From assembly GCA_963757395.1 (NCBI GenBank), contig CAVWRK010000004.1, positions 81,405 through 145,404 on the forward strand: a DNA stretch of 64,000 nucleotides, read 5' to 3'. A program made the position numbers and the translations under genes. The notes beneath the pieces were generated by a model that searched no databases, had not been told where the DNA came from, and was given only the letters and a program-made list of their open reading frames with translations. This document shows positions 36,526 through 45,433 of the stretch, one piece after another; within the stretch, counting starts at the first letter, position 1; each line of letters opens with the position of its first letter. This stretch comes from DATAOG01 sp963757395 (GTDB lineage: Bacteria > Pseudomonadota > Alphaproteobacteria > Geminicoccales > Geminicoccaceae).

Positions 36526-37306
36526 CTTGCCCAGCCCCGGCGTCAAGCTGAACTCGATCGCGCTGGAGTTCACCCGCCCTCGCTGTGGCCTCTCGGTCCG
36601 CCGGCCCGCCGCAGGCGACCTCCTGCGCTTCGACGGCGGCGCCTGGGTCGGCGTCACCGCAGCGGAGATTCTGGCCGACGCCGGTCTCGGCGATCTCGGT
36701 GACGTCGATGCGGCTACGTGCTGACACGCGAGCCGGACGGCAGCTTCGCCCTGCACGCACCCGGCGGCGGCAGCGCCTCGACCAAGGTGTTCGACGGCGC
36801 CTCCGATGGCGGTGACACCTACGCCCTCTCTCCCGCACCGCAGGGCTCGGTCCTGGTCTGGGTCGATGGCCTGCTCGAGACCGACTACAGCGTGGCCGGC
36901 GCAACGCTGACCTTCGGGACGGCACCCACCAGCGGCGCCGCCATCGTCGCCTGGGACATGCGGCGGCGGTCCTCCTTACGACATCGGCGTCTACTTCCCG
37001 GACCAGCCCGAGGCTGGGGCGACCATGCTCCAGCTCGTCGCCTCCCGCGCCTTCACGCTGCCCGCCGGTCCGGCAGCGCAGCGCTACGCCGGCACCGCGC
37101 CGACCGCTCAGGCCGACCTGGACATCCAAAAGAACGGCGCCTCGATCGGCGCCATCACCTTCGCCGCGGCCGCCACCGCGGCGGCCTTCGCCCTCGCGAG
37201 CGAGAGCACGTTTGCCGCCGGCGACCGCCTCACCGTGCTCGCGCCGGGGAGCCAGGAGGCGAGCCTCGCCGACATCTCGATCACCTTCAAGGGCACGAGG
37301 AGCTGA
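36526..37306 (+). pseudogene. Phage tail-fibre-like protein remnant, two frameshifts
   Basis: Three frame segments form one protein. The first is LLRFDGGAWVGVTAAEILAD to GDLGDVDA; a missing G near 36713 leads to the second, VLTREPDGSFALHAPGGG to APTSGAAIVAWDM. An extra base near 36968 leads to the third, GGGPPYDIGVYFPDQPEAG through NGASIGAITFAAA and the end DISITFKGTRS. Such modules occur in tail or baseplate proteins of alphaproteobacterial phages. No head, portal or terminase genes accompany it. It directly follows the sugar cassette and precedes the aromatic cassette. Confidence 0.55.
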
Positions 37307-37308
37307 CC

Positions 37309-37856
37309 ATGGCCTGGGGCAGCAAGATCACCGCAACCCAGCTCACCGGCATCACCACCGAGCAGGTCTTCGACCAGGCCCCGACGCTCAATCCGCGGGA
37401 GAGCGCACACTGTCGGGTCGCGGTCGATTTTCCTGCGAGCCCGACCGACGATGCGGTGATCTCGGTCTGGGACGGGCAGGAGGTCCGGGCAGTACGTCGA
37501 TCGTCTGCGCACCAACACCACCGGCGTGGCCGCCACCGGCAGCTGGTCGGCTATCAGTTCACCGGCGCCGAGGCGCTCGACGAGGCCTACGTGCCGTTCT
37601 TCGGCGTGTTCGGCGCCGCCTGGGACGACGCCATGGTCGCCTGCTGGAGCGCCAACCCGCTCGGACTGCTCTGGCCGGAGATGGATGCGGCGTTCCCAGG
37701 GTCGGGCGGAGGGGAGCCGCCGCCCGCGGCTCAGCGGCCGGTGGTCATCATCGCCGCAGGCTGGGGTCGCATCTCAGGACTAAAGATCCTGCCGATGCCG
37801 CCCTTGCCGAGGTCTCGCTCACCTTCGCCGGCACGCGGGAGCTGAGCCTCGCCTGA
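37309..37856 (+). pseudogene. Second phage tail-module remnant, several frameshifts
   Basis: From an ATG three bases after the previous stop the frame reads MAWGSKITATQLTGITTEQV, with a likely shift near 37490. A later frame reads YQFTGAEALDEAYVPFFGV and NPLGLLWPEMDAAF, and another ends ALAEVSLTFAGTREL at 37856. That ending repeats the end of the preceding protein (SLADISITFKGTRS), so the domain was duplicated before decay. Phage-like coding (ASYGISGAAALDNTLWAG) continues to about 38030. All of it appears non-functional. Confidence 0.45.
37646..37692 (+). repeat. Left copy of a 47-base direct repeat related to 59247-59293
   Basis: The segment from GGAGCGCC to ATGGATGCGGCG resembles a segment at 59247-59293 at about three quarters of positions with no gaps. 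Both encode LWPEMD in the same orientation. They border the 21-kb catabolic block on each side. Confidence 0.5.
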
Positions 37857-38014
37857 TATTGAACCGGCACGGCGCCGCTGGCCAGGACAGCACCGTCCAT
37901 GCCGTGCACGCCAGCTATGGCATTTCGGGCGCGGCCGCTCTGGACAATACCCTCTGGGCCGGCAATGCCGCCCTTGCGGACCTTGCGGTCTCGTTGCTCG
38001 CGGGTTGCGGCCCA

Positions 38015-38464
38015 TCAGGCGGTTTGGAGTAGCTTGCTCATTCCGACGACGGCGATCTCGTAGCCATCCGGGCCAAAGCCTTCCAGAATCGCTTTGGCCG
38101 CCAGCGAGATGAACGACTTGTGGCGAAATTCCTCGCGCCTGAAGTTGTTGCCCACGTGCAGCTCGATGATCGGGCCGTCGAAGATCAGCAGCGCGTCCAT
38201 CAGGGCGATGGAGGTGTGTGTGAAGGCCGCCGGATTGATGATGATCCCGGCGAAGTTGCCGCGCGCCTCGTGCACCCAGCCGACCAGCTCGCATTCGCTG
38301 TTGGATTGGCGGAAGTCGATGCTCATGCCGAGCTCCGCGGCCTTCGCCTTGGCCGCCCTCTCCACGTCCTGGAGCGTGGCGTAGCCGTAGATCTCGGGCT
38401 GCCGCGTACCCAGCATGTTGAGGTTGGGGCCGTTGAGGAACAGGACGGGCTTCGCTTCAGCCAT
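38015..38464 (-). CDS. aroQ: Type II 3-dehydroquinate dehydratase homologue
   Basis: A 149-residue protein with the type II dehydroquinase pattern: NGPNLNMLGTRQPEIYG (Asn, Arg and catalytic Tyr of the lid), RQSNSECELVGWVHEA, INPAAFTHTS, and ELHVGNNFRREEFRHKS. The catalytic His of the E-x-H motif is kept. The Ser normally found two residues later (EVHISN), which holds the substrate carboxylate, is Gly here. It is the third gene of a leftward unit after a MaoC-type hydratase and an intradiol dioxygenase, so a catabolic rather than biosynthetic role is likely, perhaps on an analogue of 3-dehydroquinate. Confidence 0.82.
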   Translation of the reverse strand: MAEAKPVLFLNGPNLNMLGTRQPEIYGYATLQDVERAAKAKAAELGMSIDFRQSNSECELVGWVHEARGNFAGIIINPAAFTHTSIALMDALLIFDGPIIELHVGNNFRREEFRHKSFISLAAKAILEGFGPDGYEIAVVGMSKLLQTA

Positions 38465-38487
38465 GGGTCGTCTCCCGCTCGCCCGGC

Positions 38488-39387
38488 CTATTTGATCGGC
38501 GGGCGGGGGAGCGTCGCTTGCCCCGGTTCCATGGTCAAGGTGTCGTCGAGCCTGTACCAGGGCGCCGCAAGCGTCGGGTCGACCGGGTGGGGCTCGTCGT
38601 GGCGGACGAACCTCCCGATCAGCGCCCGGGTGACACCGAACTGCGCATCCGAATCGAGCCGTGGATCGTCGTCGGCATAAACCTGGGAGGTCAGCGTCTT
38701 GAAGCCTTCCTTGAAGACCAGCGCGTGGATGTGCGCCGGACGGAACGGGTGGCGCTGCTGGGCTTCGAGCAGCCGGCCGACCACGCCGCCGGTCGGAATC
38801 GGATAGCCCGCGGGCTTGACCGAGCGGAACCAGATGCGGCCTTCGGCATCGGTCGTGAACTTGCCGCGCAGGTTCATGTCCGCCTGCTGGGGATCCTGGT
38901 TCTCATAGAGGCCGACCGGCGAGGAATGCCAGATGTCGACATCCGCACCGACGATCGGCCGCCCGTCGCGATCCTGCACCCGCAGCTCGACGAACATGGC
39001 CGGCCCCGGCGTCTCGGAGCGGACGATCGTGCCGCCGTTCTCGACCCGCGGGGAGTGCATCCGCCAGAACGGACCGAGCAGCGACTGCGAGGTCTCGGTG
39101 GCGCCGTCGTCGCCGTTGTTGAGCAGGCAGACCAGCGCCGAGACGCCGAGCGAGCCCGCCATCAGCACCATCTCGTTGTGGCTGTCGGTCGAGAGCTGAC
39201 CCAGCTCGCTGAGGATCGCGGCCGCGGTGCGGAACTCGGCCTCGCTCAGGTGCACCTCGCGCACGAAAGCGTGCAGATGCCCGACCAGCGAGATCATGAT
39301 CTCCCGAAGGCGCGGGTCGCTGGTCTGCGCCATCACGCGAAGCACCGCTTCGGTGACGTCTTCCTGGCGCTCGATGATCATGTCCAC
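38488..39387 (-). CDS. Intradiol ring-cleavage dioxygenase, hydroxyquinol 1,2-dioxygenase type
   Basis: A 299-residue non-haem Fe(III) dioxygenase that opens an aromatic diol between the hydroxyls. The N-terminal helical dimerisation region precedes SLLGPFWRMHSP, VDIWHSSPVGLYENQDPQQ (first Tyr ligand), RSVKPAGYPIPTGGVVGRLL (second Tyr ligand) and RHPFRPAHIHALVF (two His ligands). The sequence is closest to the hydroxyquinol branch; catechol or a substituted catechol cannot be excluded. It is followed after 23 bases by the AroQ homologue and preceded by a MaoC-type gene, all on one strand. Confidence 0.88.
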   Translation of the reverse strand: MDMIIERQEDVTEAVLRVMAQTSDPRLREIMISLVGHLHAFVREVHLSEAEFRTAAAILSELGQLSTDSHNEMVLMAGSLGVSALVCLLNNGDDGATETSQSLLGPFWRMHSPRVENGGTIVRSETPGPAMFVELRVQDRDGRPIVGADVDIWHSSPVGLYENQDPQQADMNLRGKFTTDAEGRIWFRSVKPAGYPIPTGGVVGRLLEAQQRHPFRPAHIHALVFKEGFKTLTSQVYADDDPRLDSDAQFGVTRALIGRFVRHDEPHPVDPTLAAPWYRLDDTLTMEPGQATLPRPPIK

Positions 39388-39421
39388 GTCTCCGTGGGCG
39401 GACGGCGCCGGCGGCCGAAGC

Positions 39422-39857
39422 TCACCGGTTGGCGACCCACTTGAGGATGTGGGTCGCGACCGCGACCAGCGTGCCGTCCTGATTGGTGACCCTGATGTCG
39501 CCGTTCGAGCGCCGCCGCTCGACGTCGATCGACGCGATCGTGTAGTCGACCGTCACCGTGTCGCCGAAGTAGACCGGGGCGAGGAAGCGCACCCGGTCGT
39601 AGCCGAGCGATACCGGCGTCTCGTCCGCGCCTTCGCGGCTGTTCGCGATCACCAGCGTGGAGGCCGTCGACATGAAGCCGACGAGCAGGGCGCCATGGGC
39701 CTGCAGGCGGCCGAAGCTGGAGCGCTCCATGTAGGCCTTGTTGACGTGATTCGGCGAGAAGTCGCCGGTGATGCCGGCGAACAGGTACACGTCGGTCTCG
39801 CTCACGGTCTTGGAGAACGAGGCGCGCGTCGCCCACCGCCACGTAGAAGTCGCTCAT
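39422..39857 (-). pseudogene. MaoC-like hot-dog hydratase, one frameshift
   Basis: A small hot-dog-fold enzyme resembling (R)-specific enoyl-CoA hydratases. From the ATG at 39857 (GGGGAGGA upstream) the frame reads MSDFYVAVGD. One extra base near 39830 shifts it to RASFSKTVSETDVYLFAGITG. It then continues GDFSPNHVN, with the catalytic Asp and His of the D-x4-H motif, and FGRLQAHGALLVGFMS, ending at 39422. Length when repaired is about 144 residues, normal for the family. It is the first gene of the leftward unit that faces an SDR across a palindromic operator. Confidence 0.7.
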
Positions 39858-39888
39858 CGGCCGGTTCCTCCCCACAAGGCCGCAGACT

Positions 39889-39904
39889 ATGCGGGATTCC
39901 GCAT
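39889..39904. promoter_or_regulatory. Palindromic operator ATGCGG-N4-CCGCAT between divergent catabolic units
   Basis: A perfect 6-base inverted repeat with a 4-base spacer lies 32 bases from the MaoC-type start and 46 bases from the SDR start, in the only intergenic gap of this divergent pair. IclR- and GntR-type regulators of aromatic degradation use similar sites. No regulator gene was found nearby. Confidence 0.5.
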
Positions 39905-39949
39905 CCGTAGTACAAGCCGGCGCAGGACGCCTCGGAGCGGGTTTGGCGA

Positions 39950-40688
39950 ATGAGCACGACGATGGCGGGGCAGGCCGCGATCGTCACCGGCGGCGCCCGC
40001 GGGATCGGGGCCGGGATTGCCCGGCGGCTCGCCGCGGACGGCTGCCGGGTGGTGATCTGGGACCGCGACCTGTCGCCGCTCGCCGCCGGCCAGGACTTCG
40101 TGCCCGCCCATAGCTGCACCGTCGACCTCACCAGCCTCGAGGCCGTCGAGCAGGCTTTCGCCGACACCCTAGCCGCGGTCGGCGACGTCCAGATCCTGGT
40201 CAACAACGCCGGCATCAACGGCCCGGTGGTCAAGCACTGGGACTATCCGCCCGACGCCTGGGAGCGGGTCTTCGCGGTCAACCTGACCGCCGTCTTCTAC
40301 TGCTGCCGGACGGTGGTTCCGCACATGCGCGAGCGCGGCTACGGGCGGATCGTGATGGTCGCCTCGGCCGCCGGCAAGGAGGGCAATCCCAACATCTGCG
40401 CGTACTCGGCCTCCAAGGCGGGCGTCATCGGCTTTTGCAAGTCGATCGCCAAGGAGCTGGTCGGCAGCGGCGTCATGGTCAACAGCATCTGCCCGGTGAT
40501 GACCCGGACCGACCTGTTCAAGGAGATGACGCAGGAGCACATCGACTACTGCCGCGGGCTGATCCCGATGGGCCGCTTCCCGAGCCATCGAGGAGGTCGC
40601 GGCCATGGTCGCCTGGATGGCGAGCCCCGAGTGCAGCTTCACCACCGGCGCGGTGTTCGACCTGTCCGGCGGGCGCGCCACCTACTGA
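39950..40688 (+). pseudogene. Short-chain dehydrogenase/reductase, one frameshift near the 3' end
   Basis: A classical SDR: AIVTGGARGIGAGIARRLA, NNAGING, SAAGKEGNPNICAYSASK with the catalytic Tyr-x3-Lys, and NSICPVMTRTDLF. One extra C near 40585 shifts the frame after MGRFPS. The second frame completes the protein as IEEVAAMVAWMASPECSF and TTGAVFDLSGGRATY. Without the shift the length (about 245 residues) is typical of 3-oxoacyl-ACP reductase-like SDRs. It opens the rightward unit with a TIM-barrel isomerase and an FAH-type hydratase. Confidence 0.8.
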
Positions 40689-40699
40689 GGGACCTGCCA

Positions 40700-41527
40700 G
40701 TGGCCGAGCCGAGCCTCTTGTCCGTCAACCACGTGACCGTGCTGAAGCAGTGGTCCCTGCCCGAGCTGATCGACGGGCTCGTGCGCCACGGCGTGCCGGG
40801 CATCAGCATCTGGCGCGAGCGGCTGCACGAGCTCCGGCTCGACGAGGTGGCGCGCCGCATCCGGGACAGCGGGCTGCAGGTCTCGGGCCTGTGCTTTGCC
40901 GGGATGATCGCCTCGCCCGACCCGGCCGAGGCGGCCGCCGGCGCCGACGACGTGCGGCGCGCCCTCGACGAGGCGGCGGCGCTCGGCGCCCGCTGCCTGG
41001 TGTTCGTCGCCGGTGGGGTGGATGCCCGCGACCGCGACCTCGGCAGCGCCCGGGCGCGCGCGCTCGAGCGCATCGCGGCGCTGGTGCCGCATGCCCGCGC
41101 GGTCGGCGTGCCGATCGGACTCGAGCCGCTGCACCCGATGACCTGTGCCAGCCGCTCGGTGCTCAGCACCGTGGGCCTCGCCAACGACTGGTGCGACGCG
41201 CTCGGCGCCGGCGACGCGGTCGGCATCGCGCTCGACACCTACGCGGTGTGGTGGGATCCCGAGCTCGAGCGCCAGATCGCGCGCGCCGGGCGGCGGATCT
41301 GTGCCTTTCACATCAACGACTGGCTTTCGGATACGCGGGATCTCCGCCTCGATCGCGGCATGATGGGCGACGGCGTGATCGACCTCCGGGCGATCCGCCG
41401 CCTGGTCGAGGCCGCGGGCTACACCGGGCTGCACGAGGTCGAGATCTTCTCGGCGCGCGACTGGTGGACGCGCGATCCGGACGAGGTGATCCGGATCGTC
41501 AAGGAGCGGCATCGGACCGCGGTCTGA
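40700..41527 (+). CDS. Sugar phosphate isomerase/epimerase (AP-endonuclease-2-like TIM barrel)
   Basis: A 275-residue TIM-barrel protein of the IolE/IolI-like superfamily. Metal-binding residues are suggested by GLEPLHPM (Glu), IALDTYAVWWDPELE (Asp), CAFHINDW (His) and LHEVEIFSARDWW (Glu). Members isomerise or dehydrate inosose, ketose or dehydroshikimate-like compounds. A GTG start at 40700 lies 12 bases after the SDR stop. Together with the oxidoreductases nearby it supports a cyclitol or quinate-like substrate. Confidence 0.82.
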   Translation: MAEPSLLSVNHVTVLKQWSLPELIDGLVRHGVPGISIWRERLHELRLDEVARRIRDSGLQVSGLCFAGMIASPDPAEAAAGADDVRRALDEAAALGARCLVFVAGGVDARDRDLGSARARALERIAALVPHARAVGVPIGLEPLHPMTCASRSVLSTVGLANDWCDALGAGDAVGIALDTYAVWWDPELERQIARAGRRICAFHINDWLSDTRDLRLDRGMMGDGVIDLRAIRRLVEAAGYTGLHEVEIFSARDWWTRDPDEVIRIVKERHRTAV

Positions 41528-41547
41528 GCCCATCGGGGAGGACGGGG

Positions 41548-42324
41548 ATGGACGAGAGGCTCGAGCGCCTGGCGGCGGATCTCGCCGCGGCATGGCGCGA
41601 GGACGGGAAGATCGCCCTGCCGGCGAGCGGTGCGGGCCCGGCCTCGCGCGCCGAGGCGTTCGCGGTGCAGGACCGGATGGCGGAACTGATCGGCGATCGC
41701 ACCGCGGGCTGGAAAGTCGGCGCAGCGGTGCGGGCGGTGCAGGAGCTCGAGGGCCATGACGGGCCGATCGTCGGACGGATCCTCGCCGCGCGCGTCCACC
41801 ACAGCCCGGCGAGCGTGCCGGCCGCGACCTACGCCGGCGGCAAGGTCGAGTGCGAGATCGCCTTCCGACTGACCGCCGATCTGCCGCTCGAGGCCGCTCC
41901 CTACAGCCGCGAGGCGGTCGCTGGGATCCTCGTCTTCCATCCGGCGATCGAGCTCACCGGCTCGCGCTACGCGCCGGCCGATCGGGCGCCGAGCACGCAT
42001 GCGGTGATCGCCGACAACGGCAGCGCCAACGGCTTCGTGTTCGGGCCGGCGCTCGCGGACTGGCGGGAGATCGCCTTCGCGACCCTGCCGATCGACGCCC
42101 GTCTCGATGGCGCTCCGCTCGAGGTCTATACCGGCGTGCAGCGCTACGACCCGGTTCAGGCGGTCGCCGACACCGCGAGCGGTCTCGCCGCGCGCGGTGT
42201 CGGGCTCCGGGCCGGCGACTACGTGTCGACCGGCTCGGCGACCGTGCCGAGACCGATCGCGAAGGGTCAGACGCTGGTCGCGGATTTCGGCGGGCTGCAG
42301 CGCCTCGAGGTCACGCTCGCCTGA
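41548..42324 (+). CDS. 2-oxopent-4-enoate hydratase / FAH-family hydrolase
   Basis: A 258-residue member of the fumarylacetoacetate hydrolase superfamily, closest to 2-hydroxypenta-2,4-dienoate hydratases. It shows TAGWKVGAAV, the metal-ligand region GGKVECEIAFRLTADLP, HPAIELTGSRYA and DNGSANGFVFGPAL, and ends with the hydratase motif GDYVSTGSATVPRPIAKGQ. It would process a product of aromatic ring opening. GGGGAGGACGGGG precedes the ATG. It ends four bases before the convergent livH. Confidence 0.82.
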   Translation: MDERLERLAADLAAAWREDGKIALPASGAGPASRAEAFAVQDRMAELIGDRTAGWKVGAAVRAVQELEGHDGPIVGRILAARVHHSPASVPAATYAGGKVECEIAFRLTADLPLEAAPYSREAVAGILVFHPAIELTGSRYAPADRAPSTHAVIADNGSANGFVFGPALADWREIAFATLPIDARLDGAPLEVYTGVQRYDPVQAVADTASGLAARGVGLRAGDYVSTGSATVPRPIAKGQTLVADFGGLQRLEVTLA

Positions 42325-42327
42325 CGC

Positions 42328-43218
42328 TCAGGCCTTCATCCTGGTGTCGATGCCGAACAGGCCGGTCGGCTTGACCATCAGCACGAAGATCAACAGGAGG
42401 AAGGCGTAGATGTCCTTGTAGGCGCCGGACAGGTAGCCGGCGCCGAGGCTTTCGGTGATGCCGACGATGATGCCGCCGAGGAGCGCGCCGGGCAGGCTGC
42501 CGAAGCCGCCCACGACCGCGGCGGCGAAGGCTTTGATCAGGATGCCGATGCCCATCAGCACCTGGATGTAGTTGATCGGCGCGACCAGCATTCCGGCGGC
42601 GGCGGCGAGCGCGCAGGCGGCGCCGAAGATCAGCGAGATCATCAGCGGCACGTTGATGCCCATCAGATACGCGATCTCCTTGTTGCTGGCGACCGCGCGC
42701 ACCGCGAGGCCGAGGCGGGTGTGCTTGAGGAACAGGTGCAGGCCCGCGGCGATCACCAGCGCCGCGATGATGATCCAGAGGTAGGTCCGCGGCACGACGA
42801 TGCCGCCGATCTCGAACGGCATGCCGAAGGAATACGGCAAGGCCTTCGCCTTGGCGCCCCAGATCAGCGCGGCGACGTTCTGCAGCACGATCGACATGCC
42901 GAAGCCGCAGATGATCATGCCCATGCCGGCGACCGTGTAGCCACCGCCGCCGCGGGTCAGCCGGCGGTAGAAGACGCGCTCGATCACCACGCCGATCAGG
43001 CCGGTGCAGAGCATCGCCAGCAGCAGCGTGACGACGTAGTTGAGCCCGGTCAGCTCGGCGATCGTCAGGCCGACAAACGCGCCCAGCATGTAGATCTCGC
43101 CGTGGGCGAAATGGACGATGTCGAGGCCCGAGAAGATCAGCGAGATGCCGAGCGCGACGAGGCCGTAGACCATGCCGATCGAGAAACCCACGATCAAAAG
43201 ATCGATGAAATACTCCAC
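42328..43218 (-). CDS. livH: Branched-chain amino acid-type ABC transporter permease
   Basis: A 296-residue LivH-family permease with about eight membrane helices, beginning FIDLLIVGFSIGMVYGLVAL and containing FAHGEIYMLGAF, RAVASNKEIAYLMGIN and KAFAAAVVGGFGSLPGALLGG. In catabolic clusters this transporter type often imports aromatic or alicyclic acids rather than amino acids. It follows livF on the same strand, while the binding-protein gene and the other permease face away. Confidence 0.9.
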   Translation of the reverse strand: MEYFIDLLIVGFSIGMVYGLVALGISLIFSGLDIVHFAHGEIYMLGAFVGLTIAELTGLNYVVTLLLAMLCTGLIGVVIERVFYRRLTRGGGGYTVAGMGMIICGFGMSIVLQNVAALIWGAKAKALPYSFGMPFEIGGIVVPRTYLWIIIAALVIAAGLHLFLKHTRLGLAVRAVASNKEIAYLMGINVPLMISLIFGAACALAAAAGMLVAPINYIQVLMGIGILIKAFAAAVVGGFGSLPGALLGGIIVGITESLGAGYLSGAYKDIYAFLLLIFVLMVKPTGLFGIDTRMKA

Positions 43219-43255
43219 CTGTTGCGCGCTCCCCGCGGTTGCTGCCGGGTTGGTG

Positions 43256-43996
43256 TCAAGGCTGCGACAGCATGCCGTGACTGGCGGCGACCGTGCCGCC
43301 GAGGTAGGACTGCTGGAGGTTGGCGTCGCCGATCATCTGCTCGGCGGGGCCCTGCAGGTGGACCACGCCGTCCCGGATCACGTAGCCGTACTCGGCCAGC
43401 AGCAGCGCCATGCGCACGTTCTGCTCGACCAGCAGCACGGTCATGCCGTCGCGCGCGATGCGCGCGATCGTGCGGAAGATGTCGAGCACGATCTGCGGGG
43501 CGAGCGCGGCGCTCGGCTCGTCGAGCATGATCATCTTGGGATCGGACATCAGGCCGCGGCCGATGCACAGCATCTGCAGCTCGCCCCCCGAAAGCGTCGC
43601 GGCGAGCTGGCGCCGGCGCTCCTTGAGGACCGGGAAGTAGCCGTAGACGCGCTCCAGGCCGCGGCGCTCGCGCGCGCGGTCGTTGTTGATGAAGGCGCCG
43701 AGCCGCAGGTTCTCCTCGATCGACATGCCGGGATAGGCTTCCTTGCCCTGGGTCACCTGGACCAGCCGGCGGCGCACGATCTGGTGCGGGGCGAGGCCGT
43801 CGATGCGCTGGCCGTCGAAGGTGATCGTGCCTCGCCGGGGCCGGATCAGCCCGGAGATCGCCTTGAGGAGGGTGGACTTGCCGGTGCCGTTGCCGCCGAG
43901 CAGGGCCACCACCTGGTCGCGCTCGACCGAGAGCGTGACGCCGTTCAGAATCTGGATGCTGCCGTAGCCGGCTTCGAGCGCCTCGATCTGGAGCAT
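43256..43996 (-). CDS. livF: Branched-chain amino acid-type ABC transporter ATPase
   Basis: A 246-residue ATPase. Walker A is LGGNGTGKSTLLKAI, the signature is ATLSGGELQMLCIGRGLMS, Walker B is MIMLDEPSAALAP and the switch is VLLVEQNVRMAL. The start at MLQIEALEAGYGS is preferred; an in-frame ATG twelve codons upstream adds no conserved sequence. It lies 37 bases before livH on the same strand and is divergent from livK. Confidence 0.9.
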   Translation of the reverse strand: MLQIEALEAGYGSIQILNGVTLSVERDQVVALLGGNGTGKSTLLKAISGLIRPRRGTITFDGQRIDGLAPHQIVRRRLVQVTQGKEAYPGMSIEENLRLGAFINNDRARERRGLERVYGYFPVLKERRRQLAATLSGGELQMLCIGRGLMSDPKMIMLDEPSAALAPQIVLDIFRTIARIARDGMTVLLVEQNVRMALLLAEYGYVIRDGVVHLQGPAEQMIGDANLQQSYLGGTVAASHGMLSQP

Positions 43997-44094
43997 CGCC
44001 TGCCGTCCCTGACCCTGGTGGTTGGCGCCCATTTGAAAGCACTTGCCCCTGGCGGTCCAGCACGATAACGTTTTTATGCGCCTTGCGCGCCGTA

Positions 44095-44112
44095 GATCGG
44101 AGCTGTCCGATC
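44095..44112. promoter_or_regulatory. Inverted repeat GATCGGA-N4-TCCGATC upstream of livK
   Basis: A perfect 7-base inverted repeat lies 34 bases before the livK ATG, in the divergent spacer between livF and livK. It could be an operator for both units or a hairpin in the livK leader. Confidence 0.4.
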
Positions 44113-44146
44113 AAAGTCAAAAAAATCCAGGTAGGGGAGCAGTCTG

Positions 44147-45365
44147 ATGGCAGACCGGCTACACAAGGTGGCCCTGGCTCTGGTGCCGGCGGTCCTGCTG
44201 GCGTCGGGTCTCGGCGTCGCACCGGCGCAGGCCGACGACGAGATCCGGGTCGGTGTCACGTTGCGCATGCTGACCGAGAATGGCCAGAAATACGGCCAGA
44301 TGGTTCAGGACGAGTTCGACAAGGTCAACGAGGCCGGCGGCATCGACGGCCACAAGATCAAGGTCTACCTGCTCGACGACCAGTGCAAGCCCGACGTCGG
44401 CGTCGCCAACGTCAACCGCTTCATCAGCCAGGACAAGGTCCACCTGGTGATCGGCTCGACCTGCAGCTCGGTGACGATGCCGATGGTGCCGGTGACCGCG
44501 AAGGCCGAGGTGCCGCAGCTGGTGCCGCACTCGACCAACGCCAAGATCACGATGCAGGGCAGCGAGTGGGTGTTCCGCGTGTCGGTCTCGGAGCGCTTCT
44601 ACAGCGCCGTGCACGGCAAGTGGCTGGCCGAGAACGTCGGCAAGAAGGTTGCCTATCTCTACACCACCGACAGCGCCGCGATCTCGTTCGCCAATGCCTA
44701 CAGCGACTTCATGCGGAAGTACTACGACGTCGAGCCGGCCTACATGGATCAGATGCAGGAGACCGACCTCGACTTCCGCTCGTCGCTGTTGAAGATCAAG
44801 GCGGTGCAGCCCGAGATCCTGGCGATCGGCGGCCAGTCGGACGCGCTCGCGCGCATGGCGCAGCAGTCCTACGAGGTCGGCATCCCGAAGAGCGTGGTCC
44901 GCGTCGCCGCCTCCTCGGCGACCAACGCGACCTTCCCGCCGCTCGCCGGCAATGCCGCCGAGGGCCTGGTCACCGCGGCGGCGTTCAGCTGCTTCGACGA
45001 CCGGCCGATCGCGCAGAAGTTCGTCAAGATGGTGCGCGAGCGCTACGACGTGCGCTGCCCCGACCACGACTTCTCGCAGGCCTGGGACACCGCGCAGATC
45101 GCGGTCAAGGCGCTCGAGATGGCCAAGCTGACGCTGACCGACGACGGCGCTCGCCGAGGACCGGCGCAAGATCCGCGACGCGCTGATCGACATGCCGCCC
45201 TACGAGGGTCTGGCCTCCGGTCCGATCTACTGGTGCGCCGACCCGACCCCGCAGTGCCGCGACGGCAACCGCACCGGCGTGCTGATCCAGTACACCAAGG
45301 GCGGCGAGGACTACGAGATGAAGGTTCTCGCCCGCGTCTCGTTCGAGCCGGACTTCGGGCTCTGA
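44147..45365 (+). pseudogene. livK: Branched-chain amino acid-type solute-binding protein, one frameshift
   Basis: A periplasmic Leu/Ile/Val-binding-type protein. A signal peptide (VALALVPAVLLASGLGVAPAQA) is followed by EIRVGVTLRMLTENGQKYGQ and LVIGSTCSSVTMPMVPVTAK. One extra base near 45146 shifts the frame after LTLTDD; the second frame continues ALAEDRRKIRDALIDMPPYE and ends VLARVSFEPDFGL at 45365. Repaired length is about 405 residues, normal. The ligand may be an aromatic or alicyclic acid given the surrounding catabolic genes. Confidence 0.82.
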
Positions 45366-45433
45366 CCCGGACGGTCCGCCGGTGCGCCGGGGCACCGCAG
45401 CGCGCTCCGGCGGCCGCGACGGTCGAGCGAGGC

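Noticed and set aside
38015..38464. Idea that the AroQ homologue has lost its catalytic histidine
   Set aside because: An alignment from memory with the Streptomyces and Mycobacterium enzymes puts the catalytic His in E-x-H, which is kept; only the following Ser is changed.
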